A DNA stretch of 64,000 nt from Pseudomonas sp. B21-028. Its GTDB lineage: Bacteria > Pseudomonadota > Gammaproteobacteria > Pseudomonadales > Pseudomonadaceae. Below the pieces are notes generated by a model. The model was given only the letters and a program-made list of their open reading frames with translations, was not told the DNA's origin and made no database searches. Location of the stretch: the NCBI RefSeq assembly GCF_024749045.1, contig NZ_CP087184.1, forward strand, positions 4,340,001-4,404,000, in the 5' to 3' direction. The position numbers and the translations under genes were made by a program. Positions 17,438 to 25,255 of this stretch are shown here, piece by piece; the stretch's first letter is position 1, and every line of letters starts with the position of its first letter.

Positions 17438-19474
17438 ATGTCCAGCGACCCCTTGCTGCAGCCCTATAAGATCAAACACCTGACTCTCAAGAACCGGATC
17501 ATGACCACCTCCCATGAGCCGGCCTACCCTGTCGACGGCATGCCGAAGGACCTGTATCGGGCGTACCACGTTGAACGGGCAAAGGCCGGCGTGGCGCTGA
17601 CCATGACCGCCGGCTCCGCCGCGGTTTCCCGCGACAGCCCGCCGGTGTTCAACAACGTGCTGGCGTACAAGGATGAAGTGGTCAAATGGATGAAGGACCT
17701 GACCGACGAATGCCACGAGCATGGCGCGGCGGTGATGATTCAACTGACCCACTTGGGGCGGCGTACGCGGTGGGACAAGGCTGACTGGCTACCCGTGGTC
17801 TCGCCTTCACACCGTCGGGAAGCGTCGCACCGCTCTTTTCCGAAAAAGCTGGAAGACTGGGACATCGACCGCATCATCAAGGACTATGTGGATGCCGCCG
17901 AACGCATGAAGGCCGCCGGGCTGGATGGTTTGGAACTGCAGGCCTACGGACACCTCATGGATCAGTTCTGGTCGCCACTGACCAACGACCTCGACGGCCC
18001 CTATGGCGGTTCGCTGGAGAACCGGTTGCGCTTTACCTTCGACGTCCTGCGCGGCATCCGTCAGCGCTGCGGCGAGGATTTCCTGCTGGGGGTGCGCTAC
18101 ACCGGCGATGAAGACTTGCCCGGCGGTTTCGGTGCGAGCGACGGCATCCGGATCTCGCACATGCTCAAGGACAGCGGCCTGGTCGACTTCCTCAACGTCG
18201 TTCGCGGCCACATCGACACCGATGCCGGCCTCACCGATGTGATTCCAATCCAGGGCATGCGCAATTCCCCGCACCTGGATTTTGCCGGCGAGATCCGTTC
18301 GGCCACCGGCTTCCCCACCTTCCATGCCGCGAAGATTCCCGACGTTGCCACGGCGCGTCATGCCATCGCCTCCGGCAAGGTGGACATGATCGGCATGACC
18401 CGGGCGCACATGACCGACCCGCACATCGTGCGCAAGATCATCGAGAAGCGCGAAGAAGAAATCCGCCCCTGCGTAGGCGCCAACTACTGCCTGGATCGCA
18501 TCTACCAGGGTGGCGCGGCGTACTGCATCCACAACGCCGCCACAGGGCGCGAAACCACCATGCCCCACGAGATCTCCAAGGCGCCGCTCAAGCGCAAAGT
18601 GGTGGTGATCGGCACCGGTCCGGCGGGGCTGGAAGCGGCGCGGGTCGCCGGCGAACGCGGCCACGACGTCACGGTGTTTGAAGTCGCCGATCAACCCGGC
18701 GGCCAGATCCGTCTGACGGCGCAGAGCGAGCGGCGGCGCGAGATGATCAGCATCATCGACTGGCGCATGGCGCAATGCGAACGGCTGGGCGTGAAATTCC
18801 GTTTCAACACCTGGGCCGAGGCCGAGACGGTGCTGGCGGAAAACCCGGATGTGGTAATCGTCGCCACCGGCGGCTTGCCGCACACCGAAGTGCTCGAGCA
18901 CGGCAACGAACTGGTGGTGTCGACCTGGGACATCATTTCCGGCGACGTGAAACCCGGCCAGAACGTGCTGATCTTTGACGACGCGGGCGACCACGCGGCG
19001 CTACAAGCGGCCGAGGTCATCGCCCACAGCGGGGCGAAACTGGAGATCGTCACACCAGACCGCTCGTTCGCGCCCGAGGTGATGGCGATGAACCTGGTGC
19101 CCTACATGCGCAGCCTGCAAGACCTGAACGTCACCTTTACCGTTACCTATCGGGTCGACTCGGTGGAGAAACGCGATGGGCAACTGGTGGCGAACTTCGG
19201 CAGCGATTATGGTCAGGTGCACAAACAGCGGGTGGTCGATCAGGTGGTGATCAATCACGGCACCCTGCCCCTCGACGATCTGTACTTTGAGCTGCGTCCC
19301 CATTCGCGCAACAACGGTGCGGTGGAACAGCATGATCTGATCGCCGGGAAAACTCAGAACATCGTGACCAACCCCGAGGGCCGTTTCCAGTTGTTCCGGA
19401 TTGGCGACGCCGTGTCGGCGCGTAATACCCATGCCGCCATCTACGATGCGCTGCGGTTGCTCAAGGACATTTGA
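17438..19474 (+). CDS. DgcA-like NADH:flavin oxidoreductase (N-methyl-betaine demethylase type)
   Basis: The 678-residue protein has an OYE-type FMN barrel (about 1-340), an Fe-S segment, and a C-terminal NAD(P)/FAD-binding domain starting VVVIGTGPAGLEAARV (about 388-403). The whole layout matches trimethylamine dehydrogenase, 2,4-dienoyl-CoA reductase and, most closely, dimethylglycine-catabolism protein DgcA and stachydrine demethylase-like enzymes (shared signatures ITH/LTHLGRRTRWD, GMTRAHMTDPH, RIGDAVSARNTHAAIYDALRL). The cluster-binding cysteines are C345, C351 and C363 in CVGANYC...C; the second cysteine of the TMADH motif CxxCxxC is Ala348. Predicted role: oxidative removal of a methyl group from a methylated amine. 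No DgcB-like electron-transfer partner is adjacent. The actual substrate is open. Confidence 0.85.
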   Translation: MSSDPLLQPYKIKHLTLKNRIMTTSHEPAYPVDGMPKDLYRAYHVERAKAGVALTMTAGSAAVSRDSPPVFNNVLAYKDEVVKWMKDLTDECHEHGAAVMIQLTHLGRRTRWDKADWLPVVSPSHRREASHRSFPKKLEDWDIDRIIKDYVDAAERMKAAGLDGLELQAYGHLMDQFWSPLTNDLDGPYGGSLENRLRFTFDVLRGIRQRCGEDFLLGVRYTGDEDLPGGFGASDGIRISHMLKDSGLVDFLNVVRGHIDTDAGLTDVIPIQGMRNSPHLDFAGEIRSATGFPTFHAAKIPDVATARHAIASGKVDMIGMTRAHMTDPHIVRKIIEKREEEIRPCVGANYCLDRIYQGGAAYCIHNAATGRETTMPHEISKAPLKRKVVVIGTGPAGLEAARVAGERGHDVTVFEVADQPGGQIRLTAQSERRREMISIIDWRMAQCERLGVKFRFNTWAEAETVLAENPDVVIVATGGLPHTEVLEHGNELVVSTWDIISGDVKPGQNVLIFDDAGDHAALQAAEVIAHSGAKLEIVTPDRSFAPEVMAMNLVPYMRSLQDLNVTFTVTYRVDSVEKRDGQLVANFGSDYGQVHKQRVVDQVVINHGTLPLDDLYFELRPHSRNNGAVEQHDLIAGKTQNIVTNPEGRFQLFRIGDAVSARNTHAAIYDALRLLKDI

Positions 19475-19482
19475 ACATCATG

Positions 19483-19505
19483 CCCCTGGCGCCAGGCGCC
19501 GGGGG
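19483..19505 (+). terminator. Strong GC hairpin after the DgcA-like gene
   Basis: CCCC-T-GGCGC (19483-19492), loop CAG, GCGCC-G-GGGG (19496-19505) forms a ten-pair stem with one wobble pair (T-G), nine bases past the stop. No T-run follows. A degenerate REP remnant (AAGCAAGCTCCCTCGCCACG) comes after it. Confidence 0.4.
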
Positions 19506-19565
19506 CCTGCTGCGCATTCCAGCGGGAAGCAAGCTCCCTCGCCACGCAAAGCGGTGTTGTTCCTA

Positions 19566-20351
19566 TCAGGCATGAAGCCCTTTGCGGGCAACCGCAGCGC
19601 CGGCTTGCAATGCCCGGCCGACGTGCTCCTCGAAGCGACTGTCGATCATTGATTGCAATGCTGCGGCCGTGACGCCTCGATAGGCGACCAAGGCCTCGAT
19701 CATCTCCAGTGCATCGTGGTTTCGCAGGAGCTGGCTGCTGTTGACCACGACGTTCCTTGCAGCCAATTGCGCAATATCGGCAGGCAGGCCGGCGGCCACC
19801 GCCTGGTTGGTCAACGCCATCATCAGCAAGGCCGGCAAGGCAGGACCGGTGCCCGACAGCGCAGACAGGTAGTCGATGAAGCTTTCTTCCCGGACCTCAG
19901 CCGCAGTGCCCACCGACTCGAACAACCGCTGCATCAGCTCCTTCGTCGCCTCACTCACCTCTCCCCAGCAAAACCATGGCGTAAAGGATTGCCGGATTTC
20001 CACCGCCGCGTTGGGCATCGCCCGCACGATTGTCGAAGCCGAGGTCTGCGCGGCAATCGCCTGCGCCGTGATTCCGGCCATCAGGGAAACGACGGTCTTG
20101 CCCGTCGCGTCGATGTCCAGGCTGGCGAAATGTTCGGGGCGTACCGCGAAGATGACCACGTCGCTGCGCGCTACCAGCGCCTGGTTGTCCGTAGCCAGGC
20201 AAACGCCTTGCCGGGCCAATGGGTGGCTACCGGAGCGGTTGGAAATGACCAGGTTACCCGCCGGCACCAGCTCCTGCTCCAGCAGCGCCTTGACGATTGC
20301 CCCGCCCAACCAGCCGGTGCCACCGATGATCCCCAGAGTCTCATTGATCAT
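19566..20351 (-). CDS. Pyrroline-5-carboxylate reductase-like protein
   Basis: I start at ATG 20351 (MINETLGIIGGTGWLGGAI), because AAGGTG lies eight bases before it; the ATG at 20366 has no good RBS. The 261-residue protein has the N-terminal dinucleotide-binding loop IGGTGWLG, the segment VVSLMAGITAQAIA, the MPNAAVEIRQSFT region that follows the substrate loop in ProC, and the C-terminal dimer domain with SALSGTGPALPALLMMAL. ProC reduces P5C to proline with NADPH. This one is divergent enough (GTGWLG rather than GxGxMA; FTPW instead of the ProC G-rich stretch) that it is probably a paralogue acting on a related imine rather than the housekeeping enzyme. It overlaps the TetR gene by 11 bp and is co-transcribed with it. 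Confidence 0.82.
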   Translation of the reverse strand: MINETLGIIGGTGWLGGAIVKALLEQELVPAGNLVISNRSGSHPLARQGVCLATDNQALVARSDVVIFAVRPEHFASLDIDATGKTVVSLMAGITAQAIAAQTSASTIVRAMPNAAVEIRQSFTPWFCWGEVSEATKELMQRLFESVGTAAEVREESFIDYLSALSGTGPALPALLMMALTNQAVAAGLPADIAQLAARNVVVNSSQLLRNHDALEMIEALVAYRGVTAAALQSMIDSRFEEHVGRALQAGAAVARKGLHA

Positions 20352-21048
20352 CGCCAGCACCTTCATCGAACGTGTCCGTCAAGGGAACGAAAATCCCAGG
20401 TTCTTTTTCGGCATAGCCAAACTTCCCATAGAAGCGATCCAGCTCGCGTTGCTTGGGAACCTTGCCGGTGAAAATGCTGACGTAATGAGGAATACGCTGG
20501 AAGCGCGTGGTGATCAGCTCACTGGTGTTCATGCTGATATAGCCGATCTGGGTCAGGTAAATCGTACGGGCGCGGGTATCGGCACCCTGGCTGTCATAGC
20601 CAAACCGCTTGAACATGCTCGCCAGGGCGCTGATCCGCTGTTCGTCCACGGTAGCGACCTCCTGGGCCACCTCAGCCGACTGCAGCGCCCAACTGCGCAC
20701 GGCAAATTCGAATTGCGAATCGAACAATCGCAGGTTGAGCCAACACTCGAACACATTCAGGATCGCTTCGGAAATGCTCTCCGCATAGCTTTCGCTCTGC
20801 CGGATCAAGCCCCCCGTGTTGGTCTCGCGCCAACGGGAAAGCAAAGCGGCCAACAATTGTTCACGGTCCTCGAAAAACCAGTAGAAACTGGTTCGCGACA
20901 ACCCCAGGCGCTTGGCGAGCGGCATGACCCGGACCGCATCGATACCCGACTCCTTCAAAGCATCGTAGGCGGCCTCCAGCCAGCCCTCCGGCGACCCGCG
21001 CCAACCGGTGTCCTGGGCCTTGCCACGGGCCTTCCCCAATTGGGACAT
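20341..21048 (-). CDS. TetR-family transcriptional regulator
   Basis: Start ATG 21048 (MSQLGKARGKAQ) has AAGGTGAG just upstream; a longer frame to 21222 would run over the operator and is rejected. In this 235-residue protein, the N-terminal HTH (about 18-62) includes GIDAVRVMPLAKRLGLSRTSFYWFFEDREQLLAALL. The ligand-binding domain includes SRWRETNTGGLIRQSES and the long C-terminal extension QRIPHYVSIFTGKVPKQRELDRFY. It is followed by the overlapping ProC-like gene. A palindrome AATGTACACCGAAGTACATT lies 53-72 bp before its start, which suggests autoregulation. Confidence 0.9.
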   Translation of the reverse strand: MSQLGKARGKAQDTGWRGSPEGWLEAAYDALKESGIDAVRVMPLAKRLGLSRTSFYWFFEDREQLLAALLSRWRETNTGGLIRQSESYAESISEAILNVFECWLNLRLFDSQFEFAVRSWALQSAEVAQEVATVDEQRISALASMFKRFGYDSQGADTRARTIYLTQIGYISMNTSELITTRFQRIPHYVSIFTGKVPKQRELDRFYGKFGYAEKEPGIFVPLTDTFDEGAGDDQ

Positions 21049-21079
21049 CTCGCTCACCTTATTCAAAAAACGTGAGTTG

Positions 21080-21120
21080 AATGTACCCTGCCGCCCCAAG
21101 AATGTACACCGAAGTACATT
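21080..21120. promoter_or_regulatory. Probable TetR operator
   Basis: The perfect inverted repeat AATGTAC-ACCGAA-GTACATT lies at 21101-21120. A further AATGTAC half-site starts at 21080. It lies between the TetR gene (minus) and the methyltransferase gene (plus). Confidence 0.65.
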
Positions 21121-21214
21121 TTGTCGACATGACGGGCGAAGTGCAGCCGAACCAAGATAAAGCGACTGGGGAACGTACTCTATTCTTGTATTCAGGCTTC
21201 CACCGGACACTGAC

Positions 21215-21877
21215 ATGCCCACCCACGAATCAGAACTCCTTCAAAGCTGGCACCACAACGCCCAGGCCTGGATCGATGCCGTCCGCGCCGGCGCCATCGA
21301 AAGCCGGCGCGAAGTCACCGACCAGGCCATCCTGCTGGCAATACTCGGTCGCCAACCCGAGCGCGTGCTCGACCTGGGCTGCGGTGAAGGCTGGTTACTG
21401 CGTGCCCTGGCTGGACGGGGTATCCAGACGGTTGGGGTGGATGGCGATGCCACGCTGGTAGAGTCCGCACGGGCGGCCGGCTCTTCACTCGTGCATCTGG
21501 CCAGCTATGAAGCGCTGGTTCAGGCGAAGGTGGATATCGGCAACGACTACGACCTGATCTGTGCCAACTTCGCCCTGCTGCACCAGGACATCATTCCCCT
21601 GCTCGTCGCCCTGAAGGCCCTGCTCGTCCCTGGCGGCGCCCTGGTGATCCAGACCTTGCATCCGTGGGTCGCCGCCGCGGGCGACTATCAGGATGGCTGG
21701 CGGCAGGAACGCTTTGAAGGCTTCAAGGGGCAGTGGCAACCGATGCCGTGGTACCTGCGCACCCTGCCTAGCTGGTTCAATGCCCTGGACATGGCGGGCT
21801 TTCGGCTGACAGGCCTGCAGGAACCGCAACATCCGCAGAGCCCGGTGCCACAGTCATTGTTGTTGATAGCGGAATAG
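21215..21877 (+). CDS. Class I SAM-dependent methyltransferase
   Basis: The 220-residue protein has motif I VLDLGCGEGWLLRAL (about 51-65), the acidic ribose-binding end of strand 2 (GVDGDATLVESAR), motif II-like DLICANFALLH (about 112-122) and the post-II LLVPGGALVIQTLHPW. The fold is the UbiE/Methyltransf_11 type. The substrate is not evident; the N-terminus (SWHHNAQAWIDAVRAGAIESRR) is typical of small-molecule methyltransferases. It diverges from the TetR regulator with the palindromic operator between them, so it could be another target. It is cytoplasmic. Confidence 0.9.
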   Translation: MPTHESELLQSWHHNAQAWIDAVRAGAIESRREVTDQAILLAILGRQPERVLDLGCGEGWLLRALAGRGIQTVGVDGDATLVESARAAGSSLVHLASYEALVQAKVDIGNDYDLICANFALLHQDIIPLLVALKALLVPGGALVIQTLHPWVAAAGDYQDGWRQERFEGFKGQWQPMPWYLRTLPSWFNALDMAGFRLTGLQEPQHPQSPVPQSLLLIAE

Positions 21878-21894
21878 GCCGCGGATGCACCGGA

Positions 21895-22233
21895 CTACTT
21901 CGGCGCATAATCCTTGCACATACCCTGCGCTGTGCCGGCCAGCGGCGAGTTGGCGAGGTTATTCGCCATGCCCATCACTTGAAACTTATAAGCCGGATCG
22001 GACTTTATCTTCCTGACTTCCGCCTTGGTCGCCTCGTCGATCCTGGGATCAGAGGCCATGGCATTCTCCACGTCACCCTTCAGGCCAGGGTTGGTTTTGT
22101 TGCACACCTGCTCCATGGCAACCAAGGCGACCAAGCCCTGATGCTTTTCATCCTGCTGATTCGCGAAAACGCCGCCAGCAAACCCGAAACCTGCCAAGCA
22201 CAGTGAAAGTGTGGACATCCTTAACAACGACAT
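21895..22233 (-). CDS. Small secreted protein of unknown function
   Basis: This 112-residue protein begins with a signal peptide (MSLLRMSTLSLCLAGFGFAGGVFA, cleavage near 24; the third or sixth residue could also start). The mature part is charged and helical and has two cysteines (MEQVCNKTN and GMCKDYAPK) that probably pair in the periplasm. The sequence PGLKGDVENAMASDPRIDEATKAEVRKI resembles uncharacterised Pseudomonas periplasmic proteins. It is convergent with the methyltransferase, with 17 bp between the two stops. No function is proposed. Confidence 0.72.
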   Translation of the reverse strand: MSLLRMSTLSLCLAGFGFAGGVFANQQDEKHQGLVALVAMEQVCNKTNPGLKGDVENAMASDPRIDEATKAEVRKIKSDPAYKFQVMGMANNLANSPLAGTAQGMCKDYAPK

Positions 22234-22474
22234 TCAAACGCTCCTTGATCGTAGAACTCAGGCCATCTGTCGGCCAAAACGTGCGCACTTTATCACGCCG
22301 TTTCGTGAACTTCGTTACAGGTCGCGACAGGTTTTTCGAACCGGAATCGACCATTTACGCAGGCTCTGCCGTAGCACAATTCAAGCTCCCGAGGATGAAC
22401 ATACGTTCATCCCAATCATGATCAAACGCGTCTACCCTGCGGGTTACAACATAGTGACTACAGGAGTACCCACC

Positions 22475-22636
22475 ATGTTCTCGCACGAAAGCACCCCTTT
22501 GATTTTGATGTTCGTCATATTGCTGCTGTGCTTGCTTGCAGCCGTGCTACACCCGGTTCACACCTTCCTTGGCTGGATCCGGAGACGCAAGGCAAGATCA
22601 GCCCTCGAGATCTCGGAAGAGGTTGATTCGCGCTGA
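22475..22636 (+). CDS. Single-helix small membrane protein
   Basis: ATG 22475 is preceded by AGGAGT at eight bases. The 53-residue product has one hydrophobic helix (LILMFVILLLCLLAAVLHP, about 8-26), then a basic stretch (WIRRRKARSALE) and an acidic end. This positive-inside layout suggests the N-terminus is periplasmic. The family is not recognised and it is too short for a functional guess. Confidence 0.55.
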   Translation: MFSHESTPLILMFVILLLCLLAAVLHPVHTFLGWIRRRKARSALEISEEVDSR

Positions 22637-22700
22637 ATGCCTGCTCAGAAAGGCCCGGCCAGAGCCCATAATGCTGCTTACTTAAGAGAAGCGATGAACC

Positions 22701-22833
22701 TGTGGCGAGGGGATTTATCCCCGCTGGGCTGCGAAGCAGCCCCCTACACAGGCAACTCAATCCGTCTGATACACCGAGTCGCAGGGCTTTGGGGCTGCTT
22801 CGCAGCCCTGTGGGGATAAATCCCCTCGCCACA
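22701..22833. repeat. REPIN, GGCGAGGGG family
   Basis: Arms TGTGGCGAGGGGATTTATCC and GGATAAATCCCCTCGCCACA enclose GGGCTGCGAAGCAGCCCC / GGGGCTGCTTCGCAGCCC stems. It occupies about half of the 268-bp gap before the OYE gene, and I see nothing else in that gap. Confidence 0.92.
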
Positions 22834-22904
22834 ATGAACCGGGCAAATCCTAAGTGAGCAGCATTACGGCAAAGCCCGGTTTACTGTCCTCTTTGCAATA
22901 AGGC

Positions 22905-24023
22905 TTAAACCAACTCGGCCAAAGAGACCGGATTGAAGCCCTTCAGATCGGCGTAATCGGCATTTTCCACTTTGGCGACCCAATCCTTGTCACTCAGCAG
23001 AACACGTCCCACAGCGATCAAATCAAATTCTTCGCGCTCCATGCGCTCGACCAGTCGATCCAGACTCGCAGGGGTTGATCCCATGCCGGCGAAAGCGTTG
23101 GTGACATCATTATCCAGCCCAACCGAACCGACACTGATGGTTGTGGCACCGGTGACCTTCTTCGCCCAGCCCGCGCAGTTCAACCCGTTCTCACCGTCGA
23201 TTTCGGGAAACTCGGCTTCCCAGAAGCGCCGCTGCGAGCAATGCAGAACATCGACACCCGCCTCGACCAACGGCAGCAGCCAGTCTTCCATCAAGGCCGG
23301 GGTTTCAGCGAGACGTACGCCAAAGTCCTGCTGCTTCCACTGGCTAACCCGCATGATGATCGGGAATTCGGGTCCGACCGCATGGCGAACGCCCGACACG
23401 ATCTCAGCAGCAAAACGGGAGCGCTCCTTGATCGTCGGTCCGCCGTAGCGATCAGTGCGCTGATTGGTACCGGACCAGAAGAACTGATCGATCAAATAAC
23501 CATGAGCCCCATGGATCTCCACCGTGTCGAAACCCAGGCGCTTGGCATCCGCCGCTGCCCTGGCGAATGCCGCAACCGTATCTGCGATGTCCTCTTCGCT
23601 CATGGACACACCACGCGGGTCATTCGGCGAATCGAGACCGGATGGGCTTTCGACGGGCGCAGAGGGCTCCCAACCGTTGACGTTGCGCACGGCACCGGTG
23701 TGCCAGATCTGCGGCCCCATACGGCCACCTGCCTGGTGAACGGCATCGATCACGTTCTTCCATCCGGCCAGCGCGGCGTCGCCATGAAAAAAAGGGATGT
23801 TGGAATCGTTACGTGCAGCAGGACGATCAACGACGGTCCCTTCGGACAAGATCAACCCAACCCTGCCCTCAGCCCGCCGCCGGTAATACGCAGCGCTCCC
23901 CTCACCGGGCACCCCTTCCGGCGAAAACTGCCGAGTCATCGGCGCCATGACAATCCGGTTTTTCAGTTCAAGCGACCGGATGGAAAAAGGACGGAATAAA
24001 ATGCTGGTATCAAGGTTCGACAT
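22905..24023 (-). CDS. Old yellow enzyme family NADH:flavin oxidoreductase
   Basis: This 372-residue FMN barrel has no C-terminal NAD domain, unlike the DgcA-like enzyme at 17438. The N-terminal motif LKNRIVMAPMTR and the substrate-binding histidines in VEIHGAHGYLIDQFFW, followed by the FMN phosphate-binding end GRVLLSDKDWV, are those of OYE/xenobiotic reductase-type enzymes that reduce activated C=C bonds with NAD(P)H. It is cytoplasmic. It diverges from an HxlR regulator 102 bp away, the usual arrangement for a redox- or electrophile-inducible OYE. The substrate is unknown. Confidence 0.9.
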   Translation of the reverse strand: MSNLDTSILFRPFSIRSLELKNRIVMAPMTRQFSPEGVPGEGSAAYYRRRAEGRVGLILSEGTVVDRPAARNDSNIPFFHGDAALAGWKNVIDAVHQAGGRMGPQIWHTGAVRNVNGWEPSAPVESPSGLDSPNDPRGVSMSEEDIADTVAAFARAAADAKRLGFDTVEIHGAHGYLIDQFFWSGTNQRTDRYGGPTIKERSRFAAEIVSGVRHAVGPEFPIIMRVSQWKQQDFGVRLAETPALMEDWLLPLVEAGVDVLHCSQRRFWEAEFPEIDGENGLNCAGWAKKVTGATTISVGSVGLDNDVTNAFAGMGSTPASLDRLVERMEREEFDLIAVGRVLLSDKDWVAKVENADYADLKGFNPVSLAELV

Positions 24024-24089
24024 TGGATGGACTCCGTTTGCTTTTGGAAGTCACATAAGTATATTTTGTAAACCAAATGTCAATTAGGC

Positions 24090-24107
24090 ACCTAGAGTCG
24101 CCTAGGT
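24090..24107. promoter_or_regulatory. Candidate HxlR operator
   Basis: ACCTAG-AGTCGC-CTAGGT is a perfect inverted repeat with a 6-bp spacer. It lies 18 bp before the HxlR start in the divergent OYE/HxlR promoter region. Confidence 0.5.
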
Positions 24108-24125
24108 ATCTTTGAGGAAACCTCG

Positions 24126-24500
24126 ATGCTGGAATTGAAGCCGCAATGTTTCTCGTCGGAGTGCCCAAGCCGGGCACTGTTCGACCAGATTGCAGATAAG
24201 TGGTCAATGATGGTCCTGGCGGTGCTCGATGACGGGCCGCATCGCTTCAATGCCATCAAGCGCCGCTTGGAAGGTGTCACGCAAAAAGCGCTTACCCAGT
24301 GCCTGCGACGGCTGGAACGCAATGGTCTCGTCTCGCGCAAGGTCATTTCGTTCTCGCCCGTGGCGGTGCAGTACGAGATCACCCCACTGGGGCGAACCTT
24401 ACAAGAGCCGCTTCGTGAACTGCATAAGTGGACGCTTGATCAATTGCCAGAGGTGGAGGCGGCTCGGGCGAAGTTTGATGCGGTTGTGGAGGTGAGTTGA
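24126..24500 (+). CDS. HxlR-family transcriptional regulator
   Basis: The 124-residue protein consists of one winged HTH of the HxlR type: CPSRALFDQIADKWSMMVLAVL (about 13-34), the recognition region GVTQKALTQCLRRLERNGLVSRK (about 50-72) and the wing with YEITPLGRTL. An N-terminal cysteine pair (C8, C13) is the position used for redox or electrophile sensing in related HxlR proteins such as YodB/HypR. It diverges from the OYE gene, which it most likely represses. It is followed by a 231-bp stretch without a recognisable gene. Confidence 0.93.
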   Translation: MLELKPQCFSSECPSRALFDQIADKWSMMVLAVLDDGPHRFNAIKRRLEGVTQKALTQCLRRLERNGLVSRKVISFSPVAVQYEITPLGRTLQEPLRELHKWTLDQLPEVEAARAKFDAVVEVS

Positions 24501-24685
24501 CGCTAGCGGTAAGCATCTTCGCCGAGCGCGACGCTTTGCCTCAGGCGATCGTTACTTCACTCTGAGGTAGATCTTCATTATGGCGACAAAGAAGATATCA
24601 GCACCGACTCCTGGGGGCCGGCGTTGATGATGTTGAAGAGAAAACAGCGTGAAAAATCGAGAAGGCACACAAATTTCACGCACAT
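24501..24685. other. Intergenic stretch without recognised gene
   Basis: I see no convincing coding frame, tRNA or repeat here. It lies between the HxlR gene and the terminator of tRNA-Pro. Base composition falls toward AT on its right side. Confidence 0.5.
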
Positions 24686-24716
24686 GAAAAAGGCCAATGC
24701 TGTGAACATTGGCCTT
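24686..24716 (-). terminator. Rho-independent terminator of tRNA-Pro
   Basis: Read on the minus strand, AAGGCCAATG-TTCACAG-CATTGGCCTT is followed by a T-run. It begins 16 bases after the tRNA 3' end. Confidence 0.8.
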
Positions 24717-24731
24717 AATCATTGAAAAATA

Positions 24732-24808
24732 TGGTCGGGACGGAGTGATTCGAACACTCGACCCCTAGCACCCCATGCTAGTGCGCTACCGGACTGCGCT
24801 ACGCCCCG
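24732..24808 (-). tRNA. tRNA-Pro, anticodon GGG
   Basis: This is a 77-nt cloverleaf on the minus strand. The acceptor begins CGGGGCG and ends CGTCCCG-A-CCA with the CCA encoded. The anticodon stem CTAGC/GCTAG holds the loop ATGGGGT, so the anticodon is GGG, reading CCC and CCU. The T-arm contains GTTCGAATC. It lies 90 bp downstream of the MerR-like gene and is followed by its own terminator. tRNA genes of this kind are common integration sites, but no integrase or duplicated 3' end is present here. Confidence 0.95.
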
Positions 24809-24898
24809 ACTAGGCGTGAATCTTGTTCCGCTTCTCAGCGGAACGCTCAGGAATATAACGCAAGCTTTTGAAAACTGGAAGTATTTAAAAGCAGAATT

Positions 24899-25255
24899 TT
24901 ATTTCTTGAGCACCACCAGCACATCTTCGAGCTCGGCAATCATCTGGCGGATCATCTGTTTGTACTGGGTGGTATCGTCTTTGGCCTCGTCACCGGAGAG
25001 GCGCAGGCGCGCGCCGCCGATGGTGAAGCCCTGATCATACAGCAGCGCGCGGATCTGCCGGATCATCAACACGTCTTGTCGTTGATAGTACCGGCGGTTT
25101 CCGCGGCGCTTGACCGGGTTGAGTTGAGGAAACTCCTGCTCCCAATAGCGCAGCACGTGTGGTTTTACCGCACACAGCTCGCTGACTTCACCAATGGTGA
25201 AGTAGCGTTTGCCCGGGATGACGGGTAGCTCGTCGTTATGACTTGGTTCCAGCAT
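24899..25255 (-). CDS. MerR-family regulator downstream of ihfA
   Basis: I start at ATG 25255 ([19 protein letters not shown]), giving 118 residues; the frame extends three codons further upstream but this is the usual start of the family. The N-terminal MerR HTH is clear ([28 protein letters not shown], about 17-44, then [16 protein letters not shown]). A short C-terminal helix ([16 protein letters not shown]) would form the dimer coiled coil. There is no metal-binding cysteine loop, so it is not a classical metal sensor. It overlaps the 3' end of ihfA by 20 bp and belongs to the thrS-ihfA transcription unit; this neighbourhood is conserved in Pseudomonas. Target genes are unknown. Confidence 0.92.
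   Translation of the reverse strand: MLEPSHNDELPVIPGKRYFTIGEVSELCAVKPHVLRYWEQEFPQLNPVKRRGNRRYYQRQDVLMIRQIRALLYDQGFTIGGARLRLSGDEAKDDTTQYKQMIRQMIAELEDVLVVLKK

Noticed and set aside
21049..21222. Longer N-terminus for the TetR protein
   Set aside because: It would translate through the palindromic operator and gives a non-homologous leader; the start at 21048 has a good ribosome site.
24501..24731. Possible integration scar beside tRNA-Pro
   Set aside because: No duplicate of the tRNA 3' end, no integrase and no phage-like gene; the region is short and shows nothing specific.
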